This document shows positions 48,853 through 59,433 of a DNA stretch of 64,000 nt, in pieces. Each line of letters begins with the position of its first letter. The stretch's first letter is position 1. The DNA is from Saksenaea vasiformis B4078. Lineage: Eukaryota > Mucoromycota > Mucoromycetes > Mucorales > Saksenaeaceae. The notes under the pieces were generated by a model, which did no database searches, was not told the DNA's origin, and worked only from the letters and a program-made list of their open reading frames with translations. A program made the translations under genes and the position numbers. The stretch is from the NCBI GenBank assembly GCA_000697055.1, contig JNDT01002378.1, forward strand, positions 62,001 through 126,000. Direction: 5' to 3'.

Positions 48853-49306
48853 ATAGACTCGATCCTCTGGCGACAAGCTGTTTATCTCAATCACCGTAAT
48901 TATCCGCGCATTTGTAGGCGCCACATGTGTACCATGGTTTTGTAGGTCAGTTTATGCATAACAGCTCCATACGATATAAATGGATGCAGCGGCTGGCAAG
49001 CCTTGCCGCAGGCACGAGCAATCTTTCAATGGATTGGCAATTTTTTCAAGCAAAAACAGCAGTATCGGGCAAAAACTCGGTGAATTGGGATCGCACGAAG
49101 TCCGAGTATCTTTGTGCGAATTTGCTTGAGCTAGTCCAAGAATGGCATCGTCTGCGATTCACAGCAATGGTCGTCTTCCATCAAATCAAGAGCTCGCTGT
49201 CGGGACTTCTCATCCAAGAATATGCGCGTACCAGAGCAGGGTGTGAAATGACTTGTCTCAGTGCCCAGGTTCACGGAAACTTGGTCAATTCGCAGGCTGG
49301 AGGTAA

Positions 49307-50434
49307 TCAAAAGATCGCAGGCTCGGCTAGAAATGTGGAGTTTATTTTGGCCATTTTCCGTCCCTTTTTCTTAGGAGCCATACCAAAAATTGGTGCCATA
49401 CCAAATTCCCGTTCCGGAGATCTATAAAGTTTAGGGTAGTTTCGGTGGGTATGCGGTTGTGCAAGGTATGGCTCCTAAGAGATCTGTTTTCCGTCGATGG
49501 CAGCAAAACTACGTGGATGTAACCGTACGATGTTTCAACGGTTGGAAATGACGAAGAAGCGGGCATGAACCGACGTTCGTGATGGGCATCATCCAAGGCG
49601 TATCGGCCATAGGGTTCAATCGTGCTGACAAGAATGAACTGGGAGTTGCTTTCAAGGATGGCACCAGCCAACAATTGGGAGCATACGTATCGCATTTCAG
49701 GGTATAGAAGCCAATCTTTGTTCAATAAAAAGCCATCATCCTTTGTGAATTCCACAAAACCGTTTCTCAACAAATGCTTGCCCATTTTCCTGAAAAGAAA
49801 TCGAGGATCAGTCGACCTTTAAAAGACGAAGGTATTACAAGACGCAAAAAGTGAATTACGATTTCATTAAAGCAGCTTGCACGAGGATATCCCCATCTAT
49901 TGCTTCAAAGCAGTGGCTGGGTGACAACCTCAGCGGCATATACCACATGCCAGCATCCGCATCTTCCGTTATTCCGCTTGCAGTAGTTGGAGAAGTCAAG
50001 AAGTGATATTCTCGAGCAGGCACCGAGAGAGTGATAGGCGTCCAGCGACCCCAGTCTGGCGATAGACAACTTGTCCAGTTTTGTTTCTTCGGTTTCAGTC
50101 GACGCATCGCAAGTCACCAGGATGATAGAGTCATGGTCCAAACGCTTCCTTTTCTTTGGTGCTGGTGTTGATTGCTCGTGACATGTTGCTGAAGCGGCGC
50201 CGAGTTGTTCGCTTACAGGGACAGCGATGTCGTGAAACTCAGTTTACCGGATTCTTCGACGTCGTTGTCAGAGCCATCACCAGTGCTGCTGCTGGGCTGA
50301 GTGGTTTCTTGATCTGCAGAAAGCGAAATGCAGAGACCGTGAAGAGCCAAATGGTTCCTGAAACCAGCAGGTGATTTGTATAGGCGATCACAAACAGGGC
50401 AGCAAAACACACCTGCCATTTTTTCAATCACCAT
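49307..50434 (-). pseudogene. C2H2 zinc-finger protein gene interrupted by a MITE
   Basis: The start Met at 50434 leads into MAGVFCCPVCDRLYKSPAGF and a following H-x-x-x-H, a single C2H2 finger (residues about 10-33), then a Ser/Asp-rich segment. A PKKRKR nuclear-signal-like stretch near 50150 lies in one possible exon. The downstream open sequence (WGRWTPITLSVPAREYHF and onward) continues across a GT-AG intron (donor at about 49869, acceptor at about 49797) into KMGKHLLRNGFVEF and ends at the MITE, inserted after ENRSL. The gene now reads into the element and stops at 49342. The junction between the finger exon and the WGRW exon is unresolved: several in-frame introns are possible. No family beyond the finger is recognised; a DNA-binding role is inference. 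Whether the truncated product is made is unknown, so pseudogene is used for the break, not for lack of coding potential. Confidence 0.55.
49374..49475. mobile_element. 102-bp MITE with 11-bp inverted repeats and TA duplication
   Basis: Ends GGAGCCATACC and GGTATGGCTCC are perfect inverted repeats, flanked by TA on both sides (49372-49373 and 49476-49477), as in Tc1/mariner-type elements. Inside, GGTGCCATACC at 49392-49402 repeats the end motif. There is no coding capacity. It lies inside the coding region of the zinc-finger gene; 102 bp plus the 2-bp duplication shifts the reading frame. Confidence 0.75.
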
Positions 50435-51355
50435 TTTGCCTATGCACAAGAGGAAGGCATTAACTAACGCATGCAAAATACTTCACGCATAAACTTACTT
50501 TCACCAACGAGAACTTTGTCAATATGGGCATTCCTCTTGTGATTCTGAAGTTTCTCGTTTGAGTCAAACTGAGCCACAAACATCGCAACAACCCTCGCAT
50601 GGCAGTACACAAAATGCAAAAAAAAAAAAAACCATAGCTAAGGGTGCCCCTTTTCACAAAAACGGAATATGAACTCTTGGTGCCCCAAAGCTGTTGTAAA
50701 ATGAGAATAAATTACTGCGTTGACTATTACCTTTATTCATATTGACTATTGATACTGAATAAATGCAACACGTACAATGATCATTATAATTGGAAGAGCT
50801 CAAGGGCGTGATGGTGACGGATCTACACGTGACTAAACACCAAACACCAAACGCAACGCGAAAAAAAAAAAAAGAAAAAAAGGCACCCGGACATCTTGAA
50901 GCGCAGTCTTCCCGACTATCCAAGTGGAAACTGTTCTGAAGCATGGCTATCCAGGTGGAAATGGCTCTGAAACATGGCTATCCAAGTGGAATTGGTTTTT
51001 GAAGCCTGACTTTCCAAGTGGCCACAGCTCTTAACGACTCTTGTCGTATAGCTAATATGTCGTAATGCACCTTGAGAAGCGGTTCTTCAACGCACTGCCT
51101 ATATATCATCATCGTTATCGTTTGGATCACAGCCAACGATCTCTCCATCCATCTTCCATAGACGTGATCCCGCCGTTATATGTGTCTCAATGGAGCTCAC
51201 ATCGTCGCTATGTATTGACCAAAATCTGTGTAGGAGTGGAGCGAGGTTGTAATTGCTGTTATTCATGGTATTGATCGGGACGCGTCTCTTGAATGGACCC
51301 CATAATTCTGGGGCATTGGGATCATCACCTTTGCTACAATGACCTGGCTAGGTTT
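50435..51355. other. Spacer between zinc-finger gene and transposase remnant
   Basis: Contains A-rich tracts near 50618-50631 and 50861-50880 and four degenerate tandem repeats at 50914-51032. No gene seen. It probably includes the 3' end of the CACTA-like element. Confidence 0.5.
50914..51032. repeat. Four tandem ~30-bp repeats with TATCCAAGTGGAA core
   Basis: Units start at about 50914, 50942, 50973 and 51005. Each carries the core (C/G)(T/A)(A/T)TCCA(A/G)GTGG followed by A/T-rich or CTCTGAA sequence. The array lies on the 3' side of the Tnp2-type transposase remnant, where CACTA/EnSpm elements carry subterminal transposase-binding repeats. A matching array on the other side was not found. 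Confidence 0.55.
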
Positions 51356-53871
51356 TTACTGCTGAGGAGGATCTACTGTATCTGCGTTGTTCTCATACGC
51401 ATGTTCAAAATATCGGTATGGTGACAGAATATACATTACGTTTGTAGCGTTTTCTCCAGGTTTGACATGCGATCGTATTCTGCTTTTGTATATTCCTATG
51501 GTTCTCTCCATTGGACGTGTGCTGATTCTTCGTAGTGGATCTAACTGTTCGATCACGGCAGTCATATGCGTCAGATAATGCTGCGTGATGGTAAACACGC
51601 TGCTACTGATGTTTCCAGTCCGCGACTGCTCATATAGGTAGTTGTGCCACGCCTTTACTCCACGATCGATCGCTCGTAAATCCGTGTCTGTTAGATCTCA
51701 TCGTTCCGCAAGGGAACAGGCATCGACTAAACTCAATACGGCGTCTTTCGCTGCACGATCCATAACATGCTCCTAAACGATGGTTGCCACAACGTAGAGG
51801 AGGAAATCCAACCAGTCCACTGCCTTAAAGCTACCGGAAGTCTTCTCAATATCTTTCCAACTACTGTGGAATATAGTCGGGACGGTCTTTCGAACTTTCT
51901 TCATGTTACTTCCGATCTTTTATCGCACGTCAGTCTTCAGATAAAGCGCATGTTTTTTTCCATACTTCCCTGACAGCAAGTTTCAAACCTGTTTTCCAAC
52001 GCCATGCCCGATTAGATGCATTTCATCCATACCGAAGAAAAATGGACCAGCGAAAGTAGATAGAACAGAAAACGGCGAACCTTCGGTTATTCTTTTCGTT
52101 TCATCCCCATTTATAAGAGAGTCCTTCGATCGATATGGGGGCTTACTGCCCGTTGGTATGAAACAAGCGCTTCGCAATGTTTTCAAGGTCGAACCACGCT
52201 CGCTATCTGCGCCTGTAACGTTCGACTCGGAAATCTCCTGTCTACTGCCTTTTATGCAACAGATGGGGCAACCGTATTCATATGTATGTCCACGATGGTT
52301 CATCAATTTCGAGATCCCTGGAATATCCCCGGATGCAAGCATAAGATGAACTTTCGAGCTATATGATACTTCGCCGCAGTTCACCTGCAATTCCGAAGTT
52401 TGCATATGTTCCAGTTCGCGGAGAAGGGGCTGAAAGGAGCTTAACAGGTCTTTTGGGGAACTCGGCCCTGGAATAATACATAGCTGCAGCATGTACTTCT
52501 CTTGATACCGGATCTCAGGAGGGAAGTTAAGCACCACGACGTGAACGATCGTCATTCTGTTGCTGGTTCGCTTAGAAGGCGTAAAACCATCAGCGTACAG
52601 CGCCAGAGCAATATCCAATTCGCCCAAGAAGTGAGTCGTTTTCAGCATCTTGTACGTTTTACCGTCAAAAACATCCTCGTATACGCCTTCAGAATTGGTT
52701 TGTCTCTGCGAGCGATATTTAAGCAGCTCGCGTGTCTTATCGTTCGCTAACATCAGTCCCAATTGACTATGTAGCGGTAACTGCTTGACTACTACACAGG
52801 GCTTTCGTTTTCGCGACATGTACTGATCTTGTGGCGATCCATTGTCGCAGTATTGGTCATCTTGCTCCTAAACGTACAACGCTTCGTTGCAATGGGGGCA
52901 CGTATCTGCCTCGTCTTCAATGCTGAACATCTGACAACCGTTCACGCATACAGGATACAGTTTCATCTTAATAGGAAACCTGCTCATAAACTGCTTGTAA
53001 GCAAGGTGGTGCGACAAGAAAGAGGGGTTGTTATGAAGAGTGTTCCACGTATTGAACAGTTCCACTTGTTTTTCATAGTACGCTCTGAAGGCCCCATGCT
53101 CTTTTTGCAAGCGTAAACAGCTTCATGCTAAAAGTTGCTGCCAAGTCAGGTTCGTCAAGTTCTACTGAATTGAACGAGAAATGAAGCGGTTCTCTAGCAA
53201 TCGGCTCTGTTAGGTCTGGCTCCTGAACGGTTTCCTCCAAAGGGAAAGTGTCGTCTGGCTCGCAAAATGACATATCATCTCCCAGCTGCAAAGTATCGGC
53301 AACATTTTCTGTTTCTACACGAGAATTGTTGGCAGGTAAATCATCCTCCGCTTGCCAACTATTGATGGAGATGTCGTCTTCATAATGGTAATCCGGATCA
53401 TTACCTATTGGATTCGCTGGCGAAACAGGAGACTATATAGAATCAATAAGAACGTTAACGTTTGCAAGGAATTCGAAGAGTTCTCTCGTGGAATACCGTA
53501 GGGTTCTCATCACCCGAGCAAGTGTCCGCGTAGACCTCGTCTACCATGTCGTTAAGATATGCTTGATCTGCGAAGAGGACGCACTCATCTTCGAGAAACA
53601 ATCTCATGAGAGATTCCTCCATTCGCTTAGCATTACAACTGATTTTGTGCTCTGCCTCAGATTGCTGCGTCTCTTGGAAATAGTTTTTACAAATTTTGCA
53701 AAAGTAGTACATAATTTCGACGCGTCTGCACTTTCTTTGGTTGGAGAAGCTCATAACTGAGTGTAAACTTTTGGAAGATGCAAAAGAAGTCGGATACCCG
53801 AAGTCTATTTTGATTATATCGTTAATTGCCAGCTTGAATCCTTTGCTATCCTTTACGATCCGAAGTAACAC
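51356..53871 (-). pseudogene. CACTA/EnSpm (Tnp2-type) transposase, decayed
   Basis: Read on the minus strand. The N-terminal part has Cys-rich YYFCKICKNYFQETQ and, after a likely intron (acceptor TATAG before SPVSPANP), an acidic linker. Then come KEHGAFRAYY-type sequence and a CPHCNEALYV zinc ribbon. The catalytic region holds DVFDGKTYKML, LDIALALYADGF, LQLCIIPGPSSPKDL, GDIPGISKLMNHRGH and CPICCIKG, matching plant and fungal Tnp2 transposases. The C-terminal conserved block IYKSRIRSHVKPGENATNVM is also present. Five in-frame stops interrupt it: 52868-52870 (TAG), 51983-51985 (TGA, where a Trp is expected), 51920-51922 (TAA), 51773-51775 (TAG) and 51698-51700 (TGA). A frame change near 53105 lies in an A5 run and could be an insertion or an intron. 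Terminal CACTA repeats were not located. The element is almost certainly inactive. Confidence 0.8.
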
Positions 53872-54467
53872 AGGTGAATCCTTAAGCTTCCTAAATGATC
53901 AAATTTAATCAGGTTGGGTCCTCCTGAATCCTACGGAATCCCAATTTTCCATGGTGCGGTAAGCATCATAGGAAAGTTTATAAAGGAAAAAAAAAAAGGA
54001 AAACAACAACAAAAGCTCATGACACATTATCGTGATTTTCGGAGTTTTCCACGTCGTATCTACATTTTCGTTCAGAGAGTGTATTTGATGGTAAAGGAAC
54101 AAAGATTAAGAAGCTCTTTGAATGGTTGTCGTTATACCAGCAGGGGTTCTGGGTCGACCTTTCAATTGGCTAGCGGATCTTTAAGCTGTTCTACTGAAAG
54201 ATTTGATTGGACCGAATCTCGACAGGCACGGAAAACGAGCCGCAGAAGTGTGATGGTAGAGCCCGGAACTTTCCAACCGGAATGTCAGATAACTGTCCGG
54301 GAGTCCGGACTGCTCGGCGCAACCTGCAAAACGTTGCTTCCTCCATGGAAAGATGAGCTCCTTCTTTCAATTCACTAAGAGGTATAGCATAGGTCCATCA
54401 GACTAAAAAGAAAAATCTTGCAATGATCGATTAATCATCCATCCTCGTCTTTTACAAATATATAGCC
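53872..54467. other. Intergenic region upstream of eL34
   Basis: About 0.6 kb; probably includes the 5' end of the CACTA remnant and the promoter of the eL34 gene. An A-rich tract lies near 53985-54012. The open frame at 53914-54378 has no recognisable domain. Confidence 0.45.
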
Positions 54468-54935
54468 ATGGCCCAAAGACTGACTTACAGACGTCGCTTG
54501 TCTTACAACACCCGCTCTAACCGTGTCCACGCTGTTAAGACTCCTGGTAAGTGTGTCATTAGCAAATAGGAAGACAGATTAAGACTTACAATCGAGTAAT
54601 CAGGTGGCAGACTCGTTTACCAGTACGACAAGAAGCCTGTCAAGGCTCCCCGTTGCGGTGACTGTGGCGAGAATCTTCAGGGTGTAAGTGTCATACTGAG
54701 CAACGAACCCGCACATGGTTCGATGAAAGGATTATATACTTACCATGTTGGATTTCTGTTATAGATCAAGGCTCTCCGTGCCCGTGAGTTCGCCAACATC
54801 TCCAAGACCCACAAGAAGGTTAGCCGCGCCTATGGTGGTTCCCGTTGCTCCCACTGCGTTAGAAACCGTGTTGTGCGCGCTTTCTTGATTGAGGAACAGA
54901 AGATCGTCAAGCGTGTCCTCAAGGGCAAGAAATAA
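54468..54935 (+). CDS. RPL34: 60S ribosomal protein eL34 (Rpl34)
   Basis: Three exons (54468-54546, 54604-54683, 54765-54935) give 109 residues. [20 protein letters not shown] at the start, [17 protein letters not shown], and [18 protein letters not shown] are characteristic. The two pairs CGDC and CSHC form the zinc-binding site of eL34. The basic tail ends KGKK. It is a eukaryote- and archaea-type protein of the large subunit. Codon choice is C-rich, as in RPS3, indicating high expression. Intron 1 splits a Gly codon, intron 2 is in phase 0. Confidence 0.97.
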
Positions 54936-55688
54936 GTTGACTATCGTGATGCACCAGCTCGTTTGTTACAAAATATCAACTATCAGCTCAATTCAAAAAT
55001 GAAATGAAAAAGAAACGTTTCGCAGCACAAATGTCGAGAAGATGAATTATTGTTTGTACAAATATGTGTGGGAGATGGGGTTGACCAATGGTGGAAACTA
55101 CGTTTGTCAAAACGTAGAAAGAGAAAGGATCCAACAGCAATGCTTGTTTTTAATTTTTCTACATATGTGAGTTCAATCTTAGAATACCAGTGGGATAACA
55201 TTTCATGCTTTAATGTAAAATTCTCCCTCCCTCTTCATGGTCGAAAAGTCGTTCTAGAGGAGCCGATCTCGAGTTTTATTTAGCGAACTCCTTTGTTTGG
55301 AAGGAGGAAACAATATAAAGCATGTATTCAGACAGTCTGGCTTGGAGGTACTCTGAAGAGCCTGCAACTGGGCAGTCTGGCACCATTGCGAATATAAAAG
55401 CTTAATGTCACTAACAGCTATCCAAGAGGAGAATTTGTAAGATCATTTTACAACTGGAATGTTCCTCGCCGCCATGGAAGCAGTACAACCTGTAGCCGCT
55501 GGATGTCCATCTGCCTGTTTCCATGATTCAGCAGTAAGCAACAACATGCCAAGACGCAGTCCGGCCGATTGACCAAAGTCGTCGGGTTCGAACCGGAAAT
55601 ATCGTGGTCACGGAACGCCGCGATGTCATCAATTTTTTTCTTCAACGTTTTTTTTCTTTCTTTTCTTCCTCTCCTTGTAACTCGGGCC
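54936..55688. other. Intergenic region
   Basis: About 0.75 kb. A short palindrome GGTTCGAACC lies near 55588-55597 (not a tRNA, see rejected items). T-rich tracts at 55636-55672 precede the eIF3f start. Confidence 0.55.
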
Positions 55689-56815
55689 ATGGCAAGCAAA
55701 TCAGACGCTCTGTACGTTTCTATTGGCAATGTCGGCACCGCGGCTCATCAAAGGCCGTTCACCTGCACCGTGAGCCCTGTTGTTTTGTTCTCTGTGTTGG
55801 ATCACTATGTACGTCGGGACGAACAACAAAACAAGGTGGTGGGTGCCTTGTTGGGCGTCCGAAGCGATGACGGCAGCGAAGTCGAAATCCGAAATACATT
55901 CAGCATGATCTACACGGAAGAATCAAACGAGGTCTTGATCGACAAGGAACATTATCGTAATATGCATGATCTGCACCAGCGAGTCAATCCTGAAGAAAAC
56001 GTTTTGGGCTGGTATACCGTCGGCGTCCGACCTACTCCTGCTGACACACCTATCCATTCGATCTTTGCCCAAGACACGGCGCCTTTCCATCCCATTCATG
56101 TGACCTTTGACACCGAAGCCCTCTTCAAAAATGTTGACCTAGGCCTTCAGGCATACGCAAGGTAAGTAACGGTGGGAAGTGTTTTTCTTTTGTGGAGCTG
56201 TTCGTTAATCAGCAACTGTATTCTCCTTTTCAAATTCTGTGGCTCTTCTATCTCTTGCTTTACATGATAAGTGCGCCTGTTGGATTCTCGACAAAGCCCG
56301 GTGACTACATGTTCCTGCCAGTGTCATGCGAAATCAAGTACCTGGATGCAGAACGAAGTGGATGTGAGTGTATATGTGCAGCATACACCGTTGAGTAGTA
56401 GCAGGATGATCCTTATACGTTCATTATTCTAGTGGAAATGCTTGCATCAGCCAAATCATCGGAGACGCGTTCAGCATCATTATTGTCTGATATGGACCAC
56501 CTTGAAGTCTCTGTTACTAAGCTGCAAGAAATGTTAGAACGAATTAGTCAATACGTAGACAATGTTGTTGTAAGTTATCTGGTGACGCGTTTTCATGACA
56601 ACTGACTTTGATCGTTGTAGGCTGGCAAAGAGGAAGCTAACAATGCCATTGGACGATACATTATGGATACCGTTTCGGTTGTACCCAAAGTAGACACGGG
56701 AGCATTTGAGAAGATGTTCAATTCTCATCTACAGGATCTTTTGATGGTGGTGTACCTTGCCAACATGACACGCACTCAGTTGTCTATCGCCGAGCGATTG
56801 AACTTGTTGGTGTAA
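55689..56815 (+). CDS. Translation initiation factor eIF3 subunit F
   Basis: Four exons (55689-56161, 56272-56363, 56433-56569, 56621-56815) give 298 residues, typical for eIF3f. An MPN domain spans residues about 20-160: VSPVVLFSVLDHYVRRDEQQ, KVVGALLGVRSDDGSEVEIR and NVLGWYTVG. The metalloprotease HxHx7S motif is replaced, as in other eIF3f proteins, so it is a structural MPN- domain. The C-terminal helical part (LEMLASAKSSETRSASLLSD, VVYLANMTRTQLSIAERL) matches the region that packs with eIF3h in the eIF3 core. The protein acts in 40S recruitment in the cytosol. A second ATG is absent before the chosen start, which follows a pyrimidine tract. Confidence 0.93.
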
Positions 56816-56971
56816 GATAAACGTGATTAAAGAAAAAAAATGTGGAGGAATGGTTCTTTATAAAAAGCTACGCTGTCATGTAAATTATATATTTATACTA
56901 TATCTTGAAGTGATTGCGCTAGGGGAAAATGCTGATTTTTCTTTGTATATGCGTATGTTTGTTTGATTGAG

Positions 56972-59433
56972 TTATGGACGACATGTTTCTACGTCGCTGC
57001 GGCCTGTAGCTGTCCCTGGAACGTCGACAACTACATCCTCATTTTCTTGTTTTTCGGTTTCGGTGGGAGAGGTTGCTGGTTTTCTTGATCTCATGTCGTA
57101 CTGCTTGACGAAGAGTGCACAGATGAACCCTAAAAAGTACAATTGTAAATGTTTCAGTCGTATTGATCACTCAATTGATTTACCCATGCCGGCCATAGGG
57201 ATCATGACATGCCAGATCAGTTGCAGGCCATCTATGTAAACATGAAGGGTAGCGTCTATGTACTGCGCGGGAAGACCACGGCGCACAAACTCCGAAGAGC
57301 TAATGACAGCATCTGCCATATCCGAGGGGATTGCATTTGGCAGTTCTTGCTGCAGTGACGAGTTTAATGCAGCGGAGGCAATAGCTATACTTGTTATGTA
57401 AGTCTCTATTACAGGAACGTGGAAGGCATGTGGTGCTACGTACCCACGCCAAGCGCGCCACCTAGAATTCGAGCAAAGTTACCGAGACCTGTGACAACGG
57501 CTAAAGAAGAAAAGTTGAGATTTTCTCCACTTATGTTTTATGCATACAAACCTAGATCTTTTGGCGACACGGATGCTTGTAATGCAATGATAGTTGAGGA
57601 GAAAATACAACCCATGCCTGGGAATAGAGCACCCCAATTAGACCGAATCATCATGCAAAAGAAGCGACTTACCCATTCCACCAATAATAGTGAATCCATA
57701 GATTCCTAGAAAATGTGATAAGCAACCATTATTTGCCTTCCTCCTGTTTACTCACTCGCCCAAATCGTGTTCTCGTCAAATAGGCTCAACAAACCAACAC
57801 ACAGTGTTATTAGGCCCATTCCAACTGGTATCCTACTCTCCAGTTAGTAAATTCAGTGTGAACGTAGCGCGTGACTTACAGGGGGCGGTAAATACCCGTT
57901 TTGGAAATGAATAACCCGGATGAAGTAGAGAAAACGCAGATGATCATCTGCATCGGGATCATCCGAATGCCTGACCACATGGCGGAGTCTCCGCGTACGA
58001 CTTGGAAATACATGGGGAGATAATAGATCATGGAGAAAAACACAATGCCAAAAAAGACATTAGTCAAAAGCACACAAACAACGGATCTATTTTTAAATAG
58101 ATGCGGTGGCATCAGAGGTTCCTGAGCAAATTTGGCTTCAACTATTGCCAACGCAACCACCAGAACACCGGAAAGAGCCAATGGGGCAATCACGGCTGCA
58201 GATTTCCATGGAAACATTTGCCCGCCAAAATTCAAGGCTAGTAAGAAAAGCGTTGCGAATGCCAACACGATGGCAGTGCCTGCAAAGGAAAACACGCTCT
58301 AGGTCGTTCTTCATACTAGATCTCTTACCTGCGTAATCGATTCTCTTGATTTTATCAGCAAATCGGTCCTTTGGTGTCTCCAAGTGCAGGAAGAGGATTA
58401 ACACTAATAATGCTGCTGCGCCGATTGGTAAACTTTGACGGATCAGTAAGGTGATACAACCGCAGAATTCTGCTTACTTGATATAGAAATTCCATCGCCA
58501 TGTAACATAATCCGTGAATGATCCCTACCGTTTGGAAATTTAGCTTTGAATGGTTCTTCCGTTTGCATAATCCTTACACCAATCAACGGTCCAAAGACAC
58601 TCGATAACGCAAACACGGCGTTGACCAAACTATAATATATAACAAGGCGATGCATGAGTAACTCGCTTCAAAAAGCAAGAGAAGTCATCTCTTTACCCTT
58701 GGTAACTGCCGCGTTTTTCTAATGGGACTAATTCTGAGATAATCACAAATACCTGAAAACGGAAATTAGAGAAAGAAGCGTGCATACGTGTTTATACATA
58801 CCATCGAGAAGATCGCTGCGGCACCAATTCCAGCCACGGCACGGAAAACGATGAGCATGATCATAGACTTTCATGAAAAACGGCTGTTAGGTTTACAGGA
58901 GGGGCTGTACGTGTTTCTGTCCTACCTGTGCGGCGCCGCACAAGACGGAGGCTACGAGGAAAAGTGTAATTCCAAACACAAGAATCCATTTTCGTCCAAA
59001 AATGTCAGAGAATTTGGAGAAGAGCGGCTCTAAGATCGCAGAAATAAGCAAAAGACTAGCACGACGTTTTTTTTTTTTTTGCTAGATCCTACGAAAAGCA
59101 TCAAATGTGACGATGTAGGCTGTAGCGACCCATGCTACAATGGACATTTCATTAAAGTCGGAGCCAATATGGGGTAACGCAGTCGACACGATGGTTCTGT
59201 CGAAAATTAATCAAAATCGAATTTTTCCCTTCTGTCTATCTGTACCCATCTAGAGCAGCCAAAAACAAAGACAGTTGCAGACCAAGAAAGGTCAATACAA
59301 GCTTTATTTTCCTCCCCTTCTTTTCTTCTCGCTGTGCCTTCTCAACATCCTCTCGTACGGACACTGGATCGGTGGCTGTGGTTCCATTGGATGACGTTGG
59401 GGACGTCGGCCTGTTTTGTTGCACTCCACTCAT
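56972..59433 (-). CDS. DHA2-family (14-TM) drug:H+ antiporter, MFS
   Basis: A multi-exon gene; first exons are 59246-59433, 59093-59196, 58926-59029 and 58802-58867, and the stop is at 56972-56974. The N terminus is a Ser/Thr-rich cytosolic tail followed by LVLTFLGLQLSLFLAALDGT and IVSTALPHIGSDF, the TM1 signature D1 of DHA2 proteins. KFSDIFGRKWILVFG is MFS motif A, FRAVAGIGAAAIFSM and FGPLIG match motifs B and C, and VTWRWNFYINLPIGAAAL is the WRW-x-F-xx-N-x-P motif of DHA2. Helix-rich sequence continues through LTNVFFGIVFFSMIYYLPMYFQ to a charged C-terminal tail ending CRP. The family exports toxins, drugs or siderophore-like compounds at the plasma or vacuolar membrane. Later exons (57876-58295 and five or six more) were seen but not summed to a final length. 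Confidence 0.9.

Larger units (their letters stand above)
47894..49306. other. Intergenic region with dispersed repeats and GC-rich patch
   Basis: 1.4 kb. It holds dispersed repeat B (47921-47996), a GC-rich patch (about 48150-48290) and dispersed repeat A copy 2 (48802-48852). The long plus-strand frame at 48927-49427 runs opposite the tail of the zinc-finger gene and into the MITE, and is probably not coding. Confidence 0.5.

Noticed and set aside
48927..49427. 166-codon plus-strand open frame
   Set aside because: It runs antisense to the tail of the zinc-finger gene, enters the MITE and has no recognisable domain.
51698..52870. Repeat-induced point mutation (RIP) as cause of the Tnp2 stops
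   Set aside because: Every stop codon is one transition from some sense codon, so five stops do not demonstrate a C-to-T bias, and RIP is not established for this group. An alignment to intact copies would be needed.
53914..54378. 154-codon plus-strand open frame before eL34
   Set aside because: Crosses an A-rich tract and shows no domain or splice context; likely chance.
55560..55620. tRNA-like B box (GGTTCGAACC)
   Set aside because: No matching A box, anticodon arm or acceptor pairing at proper spacing on either strand.
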